A stretch of DNA of 64,000 nucleotides from CAWUEX02 sp038148375 (lineage in GTDB: Bacteria > Pseudomonadota > Alphaproteobacteria > Rhodospirillales > Rhodospirillaceae), in the NCBI GenBank assembly GCA_038148375.1, contig JAYQVH010000008.1, forward strand, positions 1 to 64,000. The letters run 5' to 3'. The notes beneath the pieces are model-generated. The model saw nothing but the letters and a program-made list of their open reading frames with translations, made no database searches and had not been told where the DNA came from. Shown here one piece after another: positions 24,726-32,653 of this stretch; positions within the stretch are counted from its first letter, which is position 1; each line of letters opens with the position of its first letter. The translations under genes were made by a program, and so were the position numbers.

Positions 24726-25361
24726 ATGCTGTTCGAACGGGAAAAAGCCGCTCTTTTGCTGATCGACTTGCAAATCGGGTTTTGTTCGCCCGAAGGGCAT
24801 ACGGGCAAGCGGCTCGACGTTTCGGGATTTCAGCCGGTACTGAAGTCCGCGCGGCGCCTGATCGACGCGGCCCGCGGTGTCGATATCCCGGTCATTTTCA
24901 CAACCATGGCGTTCGCGCCGGATTATTCGAACGGCGGGCTAACCACGTCCGAGCTGCGCCCCAACCTGCCTGAAATGAATGCGCTCAGGGCCGACATGCC
25001 CGATGCGGAAATTATGCCTGAGCTCGGCATGCAAGACTCAGACACGCTGATCGAAAAGCAACGCTACTCTGCGATGATCAAATCGCCCTTGCCGGGAATT
25101 CTTGAGGAGCGCGGCATTGAGTGTCTTGTCGTTGGCGGTGTAACGACGTCGATGTGTGTCGAGAGCACGGTGCGTGACTTGGGCATGATGGATTACCGGA
25201 CTTTTGTGGTGCCGGAGGCTTGCGGCGACCTACGGCCGGATTATCACGAACGCGCGTTGCAGATGTTCGCCTCGGCATTCGGCCGGGTCGTGCCCGAGGG
25301 GGACATGATTGCGGCCATGCGCGAAGGTTCAATCGACTTTCAGCACCAGATGTTCTTCTAG
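24726..25361 (+). CDS. Isochorismatase-family cysteine hydrolase
   Basis: Hydrolase of 211 residues with the family triad: Asp in LLLIDLQIGF (about residue 18), Lys in IEKQRYSA and Cys in GGVTTSMCVESTVRD, where VVGGVTTSMCVE is preceded by a cis-peptide-type VGGVTT segment. Relatives act on isochorismate, nicotinamide, carbamoylated amines or peroxyureido acids; the substrate cannot be chosen here. The ATG at 24726 follows GGAGGACCAAGT. The stop TAG (25359-25361) shares the palindrome CTAG with the stop of the convergent TonB-dependent receptor. No signal peptide. Confidence 0.88.
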   Translation: MLFEREKAALLLIDLQIGFCSPEGHTGKRLDVSGFQPVLKSARRLIDAARGVDIPVIFTTMAFAPDYSNGGLTTSELRPNLPEMNALRADMPDAEIMPELGMQDSDTLIEKQRYSAMIKSPLPGILEERGIECLVVGGVTTSMCVESTVRDLGMMDYRTFVVPEACGDLRPDYHERALQMFASAFGRVVPEGDMIAAMREGSIDFQHQMFF

Positions 25362-27754
25362 AACTCGGCTTTAAGTCCGATCTGCGGGAAGACGCCGAAA
25401 TTGCCGATGACGTTGACGCCGCGGCGTTCGTCCCATTCCAAAGAGCTGACATTGTTGCGCCCGTAGGCGTTGATGACATCGAGGAATGTCACCAGAGTGA
25501 CGCCGCCGATGCGCCGCCGGTAATCGACGCGCAGGTTGAGGCTGTGATAGTCGCGCAAGCGGCTGACATTGTTGGCGGTGAGCTCTTTCGAGAAGCGCGG
25601 CAACGCAGGATCATTGAAGACATCGGCGCTAACGATAAAGGAGTCGGTCGGCCGGCCTGACGCGTATTTCCATTTCGCACCGAACCGCCAACGATCGCTC
25701 GGTTCCCACACGCCGCCGAGGGTTAGGGCATGGGGCCGGTTGAAATCGGAGGTGTATGACGGCGTACCGTTGTTGTCATCGCGCCGGGAGCGGGAATAGG
25801 AATATGTCGCCGTACCCGACCAGGAGTCCGTCATCCGTTTGGTCAGAACGACATCGACACCGGTCGCGTGCCCTGAACCGTCATTTGAGGCAAGACCGGT
25901 TGAGGCGTCTGATTCGATCACCAAATTCTTGAGATCTTGGCGGTACGCTTCAACCAAGACCGAGATATGCGGCCCGAAGTTTTGCTCGACACCGACACTG
26001 AACTGATCGGCGCGTTCGTTGCGCAGCGTATTGTTGGCAGGGTCCGCTGCAATACTGAGATAGCGCGGATGCTGGTAATATATACCTGCCGTCGCAGACA
26101 CGCGCGTGTTTGGCGCGGCTTGGTAGGTCGCCGACAGCCGAGGTGACCACAGGGTCTGATCGGCAAACCCATCCCGGTCAACCCGCACGCCCGGGCGAAG
26201 GGTCAGTGCACCGGCGTCGAACGCATGCTCCACAAACGCTGCGTAGCGGTAGGCCTTGCCATTGAACGCCGCGTTAAAGCGCGCTGGCGTCAAAACCACG
26301 TATTTCTGATCAGGCGTCGGCCGAAAATCATTCTGGTCGTAGACGTACACGAAGAAGTCGCCGTCGACCCGGCTTTCAAAGTCCAGGCTGACTCGGGACA
26401 CGCGTGCACCGGCGGCAAACGTTCCGAGCCCTGTTTCAAAGGAAAAGTCATTGCGCCAACCGAGTTCGGTTTCATCTTCCCGCACGGTCAACGCATCTTC
26501 CCGAACGGCTATATCTTCGGCCAAGGGGTCGGGCCCAGCGAGGTCAGGGAAGGATTCGCCCTGAGCGCCGAATTTATCGGTGGTTCTGTAGAAAAACGTA
26601 TTGGACATCTGGCCGGTATCGCCAAACAGCCAGGTCCACGTCCCGCCGATCAAGACACTGTCCTGTTCGCTGCGCAGCAGATCCGCATCTTCAAAGTCGG
26701 GCGAATTCAAAACGTTTTCGATGTCGCGGGAAAAATCTTCAGGCGAATAGATCGCCAAAAGGCTGAACGTATCGACATCTGAGACCTGGGTGACTGACTT
26801 GAAAATCACGTCACTGACTTCCGGATCTCCGATATCGTCTTGGCCGATCAGTTTGAACACTCGGCCGAAGTCAAAGTAGCGGGCGGACAATAAGACACTA
26901 GTGTTACCGGATACATAGCTCGGGCCGTCGTAGGTGACCTCGCCGCCGGCGATATCGGCGCGCACACTGAAAGTTGGCGATTCGCGGTTGCCTTCGGCGA
27001 TGTTGAGGCTGAGCAGAGATCCGTTGCGGCCGCTGTATGCCGCAGACCAGCCACCCGGTTCGAACGACGCGTCGCCGATGAGGTTGGGCGCGAAAATCGA
27101 GAAACGGCCGCCACCGCCGATGTCTTCGTCTTCGCCAAGCGTTTGGTCGAAGTGGACGACCTTATCGAACGGCATGTTGTCGACGAGGATGAGATTGTCG
27201 CGCGGGCCGCGGCCGCGGACTGAAAATGTCGAGAATTCACCGGTCGAAATAACGCCGGGCAGGGAGTCCAGCGCGCGGAACACGTCTCCGCCCGAGCCGA
27301 CGGCGGAGCGGATGTCCTCCCGGGTGATCCGTGTTGCCGAGACCGACGCGGCCGGGTCGGTGCCGAGGGAGGACCCGACGACCAATATTTCTTCGAGGCC
27401 GGCGGGGCTGCGTGTCATCTCGAACGTGACCAGCGCCGCTTTGCCGGGAGAGACGCGGACGGTTTGGTTGGCCGCTGGCAGATAACCGGGCGCTGTGACT
27501 TCGAGTGTGTATAGGCCCTCAGGGATGTCCGCGAAGTCGAAGCCGCGGTCCTGACCGGTCAGCTGACGTTCACGCGCTTGCGTATCCATCCTCAGAACGA
27601 CGGTGCCCCGGCCGATCGGCCGCTGTGTGACGGCGTCGACAACGTCCCCGGATATGCTCCCCACGGCCTGCTGCGCCGCTGCGGGATCGGGTCGCGCTAT
27701 CACTGCCGCCAGCGTGAGAGCGACGGCAAAGATGAACAATCTTACGATAGGCAC
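25358..27754 (-). CDS. TonB-dependent outer-membrane receptor with carboxypeptidase-like N-terminal domain
   Basis: Outer-membrane transporter of 798 residues. In order: signal peptide (LFIFAVALTLAAVIA, cut after AAAQ region), a carboxypeptidase-regulatory-like beta-sandwich (about 30-120: GSISGDVVDAVTQRPIGRG through GYLPAANQTVRVSPGK), a TonB-box-like stretch LEEILVVGSS, the plug domain (DVFRALDSLPGVIS, FSVRGRGPRDNLILVDN) and a 22-strand-type barrel ending in Phe (GLKAEF). The start is GTG at 27754. The ligand is unknown. It is flanked on both sides by exported COG4798-type methyltransferase-like genes, 2.0 and 0.1 kb away, all on the minus strand, so uptake of a substrate for those enzymes is a reasonable guess. 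Confidence 0.92.
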   Translation of the reverse strand: MPIVRLFIFAVALTLAAVIARPDPAAAQQAVGSISGDVVDAVTQRPIGRGTVVLRMDTQARERQLTGQDRGFDFADIPEGLYTLEVTAPGYLPAANQTVRVSPGKAALVTFEMTRSPAGLEEILVVGSSLGTDPAASVSATRITREDIRSAVGSGGDVFRALDSLPGVISTGEFSTFSVRGRGPRDNLILVDNMPFDKVVHFDQTLGEDEDIGGGGRFSIFAPNLIGDASFEPGGWSAAYSGRNGSLLSLNIAEGNRESPTFSVRADIAGGEVTYDGPSYVSGNTSVLLSARYFDFGRVFKLIGQDDIGDPEVSDVIFKSVTQVSDVDTFSLLAIYSPEDFSRDIENVLNSPDFEDADLLRSEQDSVLIGGTWTWLFGDTGQMSNTFFYRTTDKFGAQGESFPDLAGPDPLAEDIAVREDALTVREDETELGWRNDFSFETGLGTFAAGARVSRVSLDFESRVDGDFFVYVYDQNDFRPTPDQKYVVLTPARFNAAFNGKAYRYAAFVEHAFDAGALTLRPGVRVDRDGFADQTLWSPRLSATYQAAPNTRVSATAGIYYQHPRYLSIAADPANNTLRNERADQFSVGVEQNFGPHISVLVEAYRQDLKNLVIESDASTGLASNDGSGHATGVDVVLTKRMTDSWSGTATYSYSRSRRDDNNGTPSYTSDFNRPHALTLGGVWEPSDRWRFGAKWKYASGRPTDSFIVSADVFNDPALPRFSKELTANNVSRLRDYHSLNLRVDYRRRIGGVTLVTFLDVINAYGRNNVSSLEWDERRGVNVIGNFGVFPQIGLKAEF

Positions 27755-27844
27755 GTGCGCAGTGATCCAAGAGTCCTGAATGGAAGATAACGTTGAGTGT
27801 CGTCTATTTGAACGAGCGCAGGATTGATTTGGATCAGTCCAATG

Positions 27845-28630
27845 TTACTCCGGTTTGCGGAATTTCAGCACCATGCGATGGGTGTTGCCGCGAGTTCCGG
27901 GGGTGAACACGCTTTTGCTGAGGTCGTCGTCGAGGTTCTCGAGCAAATCCGTTTCCGCGACGAATTCAAACCCGGCATCCATAATGTCCTGAACAACGGC
28001 GGCGCGTTCGACCCTATGAACGGATCGGGTCGCGCCAAGGCCGGCGCCCGGTGCGGCATGGTGGTCGATGATGCCGTAGACGCCGCCCGGCTTCAGCGCT
28101 TTCATGATCGCGGCGTTGGCAGCGGCCGTATCCGTTTCGAACAGGCCGAGCATGTCGTGATAGATCAGCACGATAAATACGGCGTCGAGCTCACCTTCGG
28201 GCAGGCCGGGATCTTCGATTTCGCCGACGAGATTGACCACGTTGGTATGGCCAACCTTATCGATACGCTTGGCGATCGGCGAGCGGCCATCTTCCTGGCG
28301 TTGCATAATCCAGCCGTTGTTGTGGCCATAAACCGTACCGCGGGGGCCGACGATTTCCGACAGCACGCCGACATAGTATCCGCCGGACGTCATGATTTCG
28401 GCGACCGTGTCGCCTTCTTCAACACCGAAGAAAGCCATCACTTTTCCGGGGTGCCGATTCGCGTCGCGTGCTTTTTCGTCGTCTGGACGGCGGTCGCTGG
28501 CAACGGCGGCTGCAAAGGATGCCGGGACGTCGATGTCCGAACCGGCGACGACGGTGTCGGCAAGCTGAGCGTGACCAGCAGAGCTGATCAGCAGTCCAGC
28601 CGTGACAAGTGCGGTGAGGTGCAGTTTCAT
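27845..28630 (-). CDS. Exported class I methyltransferase-like protein (COG4798 type), copy 2
   Basis: Protein of 261 residues, paralogous along its length to 23819-24610. Signal peptide LTALVTAGLLISSAGHA, then RHPGKVMAFFGVEEGD, TVAEIMTSGGYYVGVL, VYGHNNGWI, AVFIVLIYHDML, KALKPGGVYGIIDHHAAPG and a C-terminal NTHRMVLKFRKPE. The ATG at 28630 has GGGAAGG upstream. It lies 90 bases before the TonB-dependent receptor in the same direction, so the two may be co-transcribed. As in copy 1, the glycine-rich SAM loop is altered (AEIMTSGGYY). Function unknown. Confidence 0.8.
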   Translation of the reverse strand: MKLHLTALVTAGLLISSAGHAQLADTVVAGSDIDVPASFAAAVASDRRPDDEKARDANRHPGKVMAFFGVEEGDTVAEIMTSGGYYVGVLSEIVGPRGTVYGHNNGWIMQRQEDGRSPIAKRIDKVGHTNVVNLVGEIEDPGLPEGELDAVFIVLIYHDMLGLFETDTAAANAAIMKALKPGGVYGIIDHHAAPGAGLGATRSVHRVERAAVVQDIMDAGFEFVAETDLLENLDDDLSKSVFTPGTRGNTHRMVLKFRKPE

Positions 28631-28720
28631 AGTGTTGAGCCTTCCCTGAGCAAAGCAAAGTTTCGATTGTTGTAGCGGCAGCCTAATCCGATCCAGGGCA
28701 AACGCAAATGGTGCGGCGGG

Positions 28721-29632
28721 TTAAGTTTTGCGCGGTGCCAGTCCTCGGTCGGGAGACGATAGGATCAGCCACGCGGCGCCGGCAAACACCGCCAGCATCA
28801 CAGTCATCGGCGCAATATGGTCCAGCGGCTTAATCCAAATTTCCGAGTACCAGCCCCAGTGGCTGCCCATCTCAATACAAATCCAAAAGATGTTGGTGAC
28901 GGGAATGGCGTACCGGATCGCCGGGCCTGCGCCAGTGTATTTGATCATCTTGAAGGCCAGAAGATATACGCCCCAAACCAGAAACACGGCGAACGCAATC
29001 TGCGTGACCAAATGGTTGATCCCGAATATGCGCGGATCATAGAGCACGATGATGGTCAGATAGAAAAACCAGGTGACGAAGATCGTCTCGAGTGCTGTGA
29101 CCCAGGCATAGCTGCGCCGGTACCCGGTGGTCGCTTTGTCCGGCGTCAGTCGAAGATTGCGGTGCAGCCACATCAGCATGCGGCAGCGTGTCTCGCGGTT
29201 GGCACCCATGAGCACGAATAAAGCGACAAAAATGATGCCGGTTGATTCGATCACCAACAGGCCGGGTGTCAGCATGCCGCGTCCTTCGATCGCGACATCC
29301 TGTATGCCAAGTGAGTGGCCGAACAGGTGAAAGGATTGTTCAAACCAGCCCAGCCAGATCAAGGCGCCGCCGGCCCAACCCATGGCGCTGGCGGGCAACT
29401 CATCCTGTTTGATGCCCTTCCAAATCAACACGCAGCCGGCGAGGCCGACGAAAAATCCAGCCAGATACTTTTCCGGTCCGGGAAAGGCGGCGTGCATTAA
29501 AACCAGAACGCTGTGGGCGAGTGGCTTCCACAACAGGATCGTCCAGAACACCAGCAGTCCCAGATAGGGCGGGCTGTAAATACGTGTTTCCGTTCGCGGC
29601 AGCGAGCCTGCCGTTTGTGTTTGCTCGGTCAT
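28721..29632 (-). CDS. Multi-pass inner-membrane protein of unknown function
   Basis: Protein of 303 residues with about eight hydrophobic helices (for example LLVFWTILLWKPLAHSVLV, GLLVIESTGIIFVALFVLM, IAFAVFLVWGVYLLAFKMI, MTVMLAVFAGAAWLILSS). I do not recognise the family. Conserved-looking charged or polar residues inside helices include WFEQSFHLFGHSLG and EMGSHWGWYSEIW. The ATG at 29632 follows GGGGAG at good spacing; a start ten codons earlier is less likely. It is about 90 bases upstream of the exported methyltransferase copy 2, so it may belong to the same transcription unit. Confidence 0.7.
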   Translation of the reverse strand: MTEQTQTAGSLPRTETRIYSPPYLGLLVFWTILLWKPLAHSVLVLMHAAFPGPEKYLAGFFVGLAGCVLIWKGIKQDELPASAMGWAGGALIWLGWFEQSFHLFGHSLGIQDVAIEGRGMLTPGLLVIESTGIIFVALFVLMGANRETRCRMLMWLHRNLRLTPDKATTGYRRSYAWVTALETIFVTWFFYLTIIVLYDPRIFGINHLVTQIAFAVFLVWGVYLLAFKMIKYTGAGPAIRYAIPVTNIFWICIEMGSHWGWYSEIWIKPLDHIAPMTVMLAVFAGAAWLILSSPDRGLAPRKT

Positions 29633-29814
29633 GTCAGCTCCCCTCCCAGCGACCCCCGTCACTCACCATTTGGCAGCGAATCTTACAAGATTATTGATTT
29701 AGTGTCGGGCGCCACGACGCTGGAGTCCCGGCCGAATATCAGCAAGGCCGTGCCGTGGACAAAGGGCCCCGGCGGCAGCGTGAAACTGTGGGTCTGTGGG
29801 AAAAGTATTCGCCG

Positions 29815-31014
29815 TTACGCGTCGGTCTTGGTCGCACCGCTTGCGATCATCGCATCGATCGCGGCCTGATCGAGCCCGGCTTCCTTGAGAATTTCTACCG
29901 AGTGTTCGCCAAGGACGGGCTGGTGCCGGCGGATGCTGGCCGGGCTCTCGGAGAAGGCAATCGGAAAGGCCGGCGTACGCAGCGTGCCTTCGGTCGGATG
30001 CTCAATGGTCTGCCAGAAACCAGTGGCGTTGAGGTGCTCATCGTTTACGAGGTCGACGAGGTCATTGACGACGATGGTCGGCACGCTGGTTTTGCCGAAA
30101 ATCTCCATCCATTCCTTTGCCGTCTTATTGAGCATCGTTTTGGCTGTTTCCTGGTAGGTGTCATCGATGTTGGCAACACGGTCGGCAAGTGTTTTAAAGC
30201 GCGGGTCTTCCAGGAGCTCTTCGCGCTCGGCGAGCTTGCAGAAGGTTTCCCAGTGGGCGTCGAGATACGGCAGGATGGCGATATAGCCGTCCTTGGTGGG
30301 GTAGGGCTTGCGGTGATGGCTCATTAAGCGGGTATAGCCGGGCTCTCCTATCGGCGGTTCAAAGGTGTAGCCCCAAAGATGTTCGGCCATGACGTAATGG
30401 ACCATTGTCTCGTACATCGGCACTTCAAGCTCCTGGCCGACACCGGTGCGTTCGCGATGGAACAGCGCGGCGAGCACGCCCTGGACGACCGCCATTGCGG
30501 TGGTCTTGTCGCACACGATGGTCGGAAGATAGCGTGGCTCGCCGAGGACGAGCTTGTTGAGCATGGCGATGCCGGACACCGCTTGGATGGAATCGTCAAG
30601 CGCGCCCTTCTCTCCATAGGGCCCGTGTTTGGTATATCCGTAGGAACCGCAATAGATCAGCTTGGGATTGATCTCTTTTAACGTTGCGTAGTCGAGTTTG
30701 AGTTTATCCATCACCTGCGGACGGTTGTTGTGAATCAGCACATCGGCCGTTTCGACCAGTTTGAGGAGCGCGTCGCGGCCTTCGGGCTTCTTGAGGTCCA
30801 GGACCAGGCTGCGCTTGTTGCGGTTGCAGGTGAGGTATAGCGCGCCCATGCCCTTTTTGTTGCGCACCGCGCCAAGCGTGCGGTTGCTATCGCCATAGGG
30901 GGCTTCGATCTTGATCACATCGGCGCCCATATCGGCCAGCATCTGACACGCCCAGGGTCCCAGCACGACGGCCGTCAGTTCGAGGATTTTAATACCGTCA
31001 AGGGGGCCGGGCAT
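29815..31014 (-). CDS. CoA-transferase family III (CaiB/BaiF)
   Basis: Formyl-CoA transferase-like enzyme of 399 residues that moves CoA between carboxylic acids. The family start LDGIKILELTAVVLGPWACQMLADMGADVIKIE, seen here as ILELTAVVLGPWACQML and ADVIKIEAPYGD, is present; the catalytic Asp lies in YGEKGALDDSIQAVSG (the aspartyl-CoA residue of the family). YPTKDGYIAI and the C-terminal GEHSVEIL segment are also normal. The substrate is unknown. A 50-base gap separates it from the PCP-condensation gene upstream, so it could be co-transcribed with that small island. Confidence 0.92.
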   Translation of the reverse strand: MPGPLDGIKILELTAVVLGPWACQMLADMGADVIKIEAPYGDSNRTLGAVRNKKGMGALYLTCNRNKRSLVLDLKKPEGRDALLKLVETADVLIHNNRPQVMDKLKLDYATLKEINPKLIYCGSYGYTKHGPYGEKGALDDSIQAVSGIAMLNKLVLGEPRYLPTIVCDKTTAMAVVQGVLAALFHRERTGVGQELEVPMYETMVHYVMAEHLWGYTFEPPIGEPGYTRLMSHHRKPYPTKDGYIAILPYLDAHWETFCKLAEREELLEDPRFKTLADRVANIDDTYQETAKTMLNKTAKEWMEIFGKTSVPTIVVNDLVDLVNDEHLNATGFWQTIEHPTEGTLRTPAFPIAFSESPASIRRHQPVLGEHSVEILKEAGLDQAAIDAMIASGATKTDA

Positions 31015-31064
31015 GGCTGGCTCCTTCGTCTCTCAGCAGTCAGGAAATTAAGAAGCGGTAGGTA

Positions 31065-32639
31065 TCAGGTGGGGCGCACCTCGGCAAGCGCCGAGCCGAG
31101 CGCATCGGCCAGTGCTGCGGCCGCCGAATCGGAGAACATTTCGGTATTTGTACCGAGCATGCAGGACAGCTCGTGGCCGTTATCGAAGAGAAACAGAGCG
31201 ATATCCGCCGCGGCAAACAAAGGCGGGTGCTCGAACGGAAAGTCTTCGACCGCCACACCGTCGATCTGGGGAAGGCCGGGACGGGGTACGGAATCAACAA
31301 AAACACGCGGCAAGGTGTCGACGACACCAGCGTCGATCAGCGTTCCAATTGGTACAGCCGCGTGCGGGTCGATACGGCGTGTTTCTGAGCGGGCGACATC
31401 CAGGGCTTCAGAAAAAGAGATACTGCCGCCCGGCATTTTAAGTCGCAGCAATACCAGCGTGGCGAAAAAGCCGATCAGGTTTTGCGTACCAGGCAGATTC
31501 CGATTGGCATGCATGATTCCGACGGGAAAATCTGAAATGCCGGTGAGTGCCTTGTATACCGTCAGGAAGGCGGCGAGAAATACGGTTGGCACGGATGATT
31601 GCGTTGATCGAGCCATCGCACGGAGATTGTGCTGGGTTGTATCGGATAACAGCAGGAACGTGCGCCGCACCGGGAAGTTGAATTCGCTGCCACGGGGCTT
31701 GTCAGCAGGCAGTGTCACGTCGAGCGCGGACGGAGCACCCGCCAGATAATCGCGCCAAAACGCAATGGATGCGGTGCCGCCATCAGATGCCAGCCAGGTA
31801 CGATGCGCGCCGGCGTAATCGGCGAACTGAAAGGGCAGGGTGGGCAATTCAGGCGTCCGCTTCGTCCGCAACGCTGAATAGATCTCAGCCAATTCACTTA
31901 CGAAAACACCCATCGACCAGCCGTCGCTGACAATGTGGTGCATTGATACCGCCAAAACGTGTTCGGCATCGGAAAGTGTTATCACTGCACAGCGTATCGG
32001 CGGCGGTTGGGACAGATCAAATACCTGGGCCGTGACGCGCGCGACAAGCGCGGCGGCCTCTTCGTGCGATGCAGCGGTGTGTCGTTCAACATCAATTGTA
32101 CAGTCCGCGTAAACCATAGCTGACAGGTTGCCGTCGGCATACTCGGCAAAGGCGGAGCGCAATGCCTCCTGCCGCGCAGACAGTTGGGTCAGGCTCCGCT
32201 GCAACAGATCGACGTCGAATGGACCGTGCAAAAGTACGGCACCTTCACCGCGCAACTGAAAGCGTTCGGGATCCGGATTGCGTTCAAACGGCCAGAGGCG
32301 CTGCTGAAGCACAGAGGCCGGCAACCGGGTTGGACCGGACGCATTGCGGGCGTGGACTTCAACAAGTGGGACGCCCGCACGCGCGAGGACTGAACCGCCG
32401 CCCGTTATGAACGCTGTCAGGTCAGCCATCGTCGGATGATCGAACACGGCAGTCGACGGCACGGAATGCCCAAAGTCTTCCAGCAATGCGGTGACGACCG
32501 TCGCCATCATGGAATCGCCGCCCAGTTCGAAAAAATTGGCGTGCGGGTCAATGCTGTCGACGTCGAGCGTGCGGCAGAACGCCTTGCATACGGCGTCTTC
32601 GGCGGAAAGGTCCTTCTTGCGGCGGAAGAATTTGAACAT
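31065..32639 (-). CDS. NRPS-like protein: peptidyl carrier plus condensation domain
   Basis: Two-domain protein of 524 residues. A carrier domain (about 10-85) has the phosphopantetheine site LGGDSMMA. A condensation domain follows (about 100-520) with the catalytic motif HHIVSDGWSMG, the early WPFERNPD and LSARQEALRSAF segments, and a late GIMHANRNLP region. No adenylation or thioesterase domain is present. The upstream gene (32654-34249) encodes an adenylating enzyme that could load the carrier, but it is interrupted by a stop codon. The order carrier-condensation suggests an amide- or ester-forming step on a loaded acyl or amino acid; this resembles small stand-alone NRPS modules. The product cannot be predicted. 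Confidence 0.88.
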   Translation of the reverse strand: MFKFFRRKKDLSAEDAVCKAFCRTLDVDSIDPHANFFELGGDSMMATVVTALLEDFGHSVPSTAVFDHPTMADLTAFITGGGSVLARAGVPLVEVHARNASGPTRLPASVLQQRLWPFERNPDPERFQLRGEGAVLLHGPFDVDLLQRSLTQLSARQEALRSAFAEYADGNLSAMVYADCTIDVERHTAASHEEAAALVARVTAQVFDLSQPPPIRCAVITLSDAEHVLAVSMHHIVSDGWSMGVFVSELAEIYSALRTKRTPELPTLPFQFADYAGAHRTWLASDGGTASIAFWRDYLAGAPSALDVTLPADKPRGSEFNFPVRRTFLLLSDTTQHNLRAMARSTQSSVPTVFLAAFLTVYKALTGISDFPVGIMHANRNLPGTQNLIGFFATLVLLRLKMPGGSISFSEALDVARSETRRIDPHAAVPIGTLIDAGVVDTLPRVFVDSVPRPGLPQIDGVAVEDFPFEHPPLFAAADIALFLFDNGHELSCMLGTNTEMFSDSAAAALADALGSALAEVRPT

Positions 32640-32653
32640 AGCCCCGCCCCAGG

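Noticed and set aside
25358..25361. Shared CTAG stop of two convergent genes as a special signal
   Set aside because: Overlapping stops of convergent genes are common in compact genomes. Similar overlaps occur at 2772-2778 and 16434-16437.
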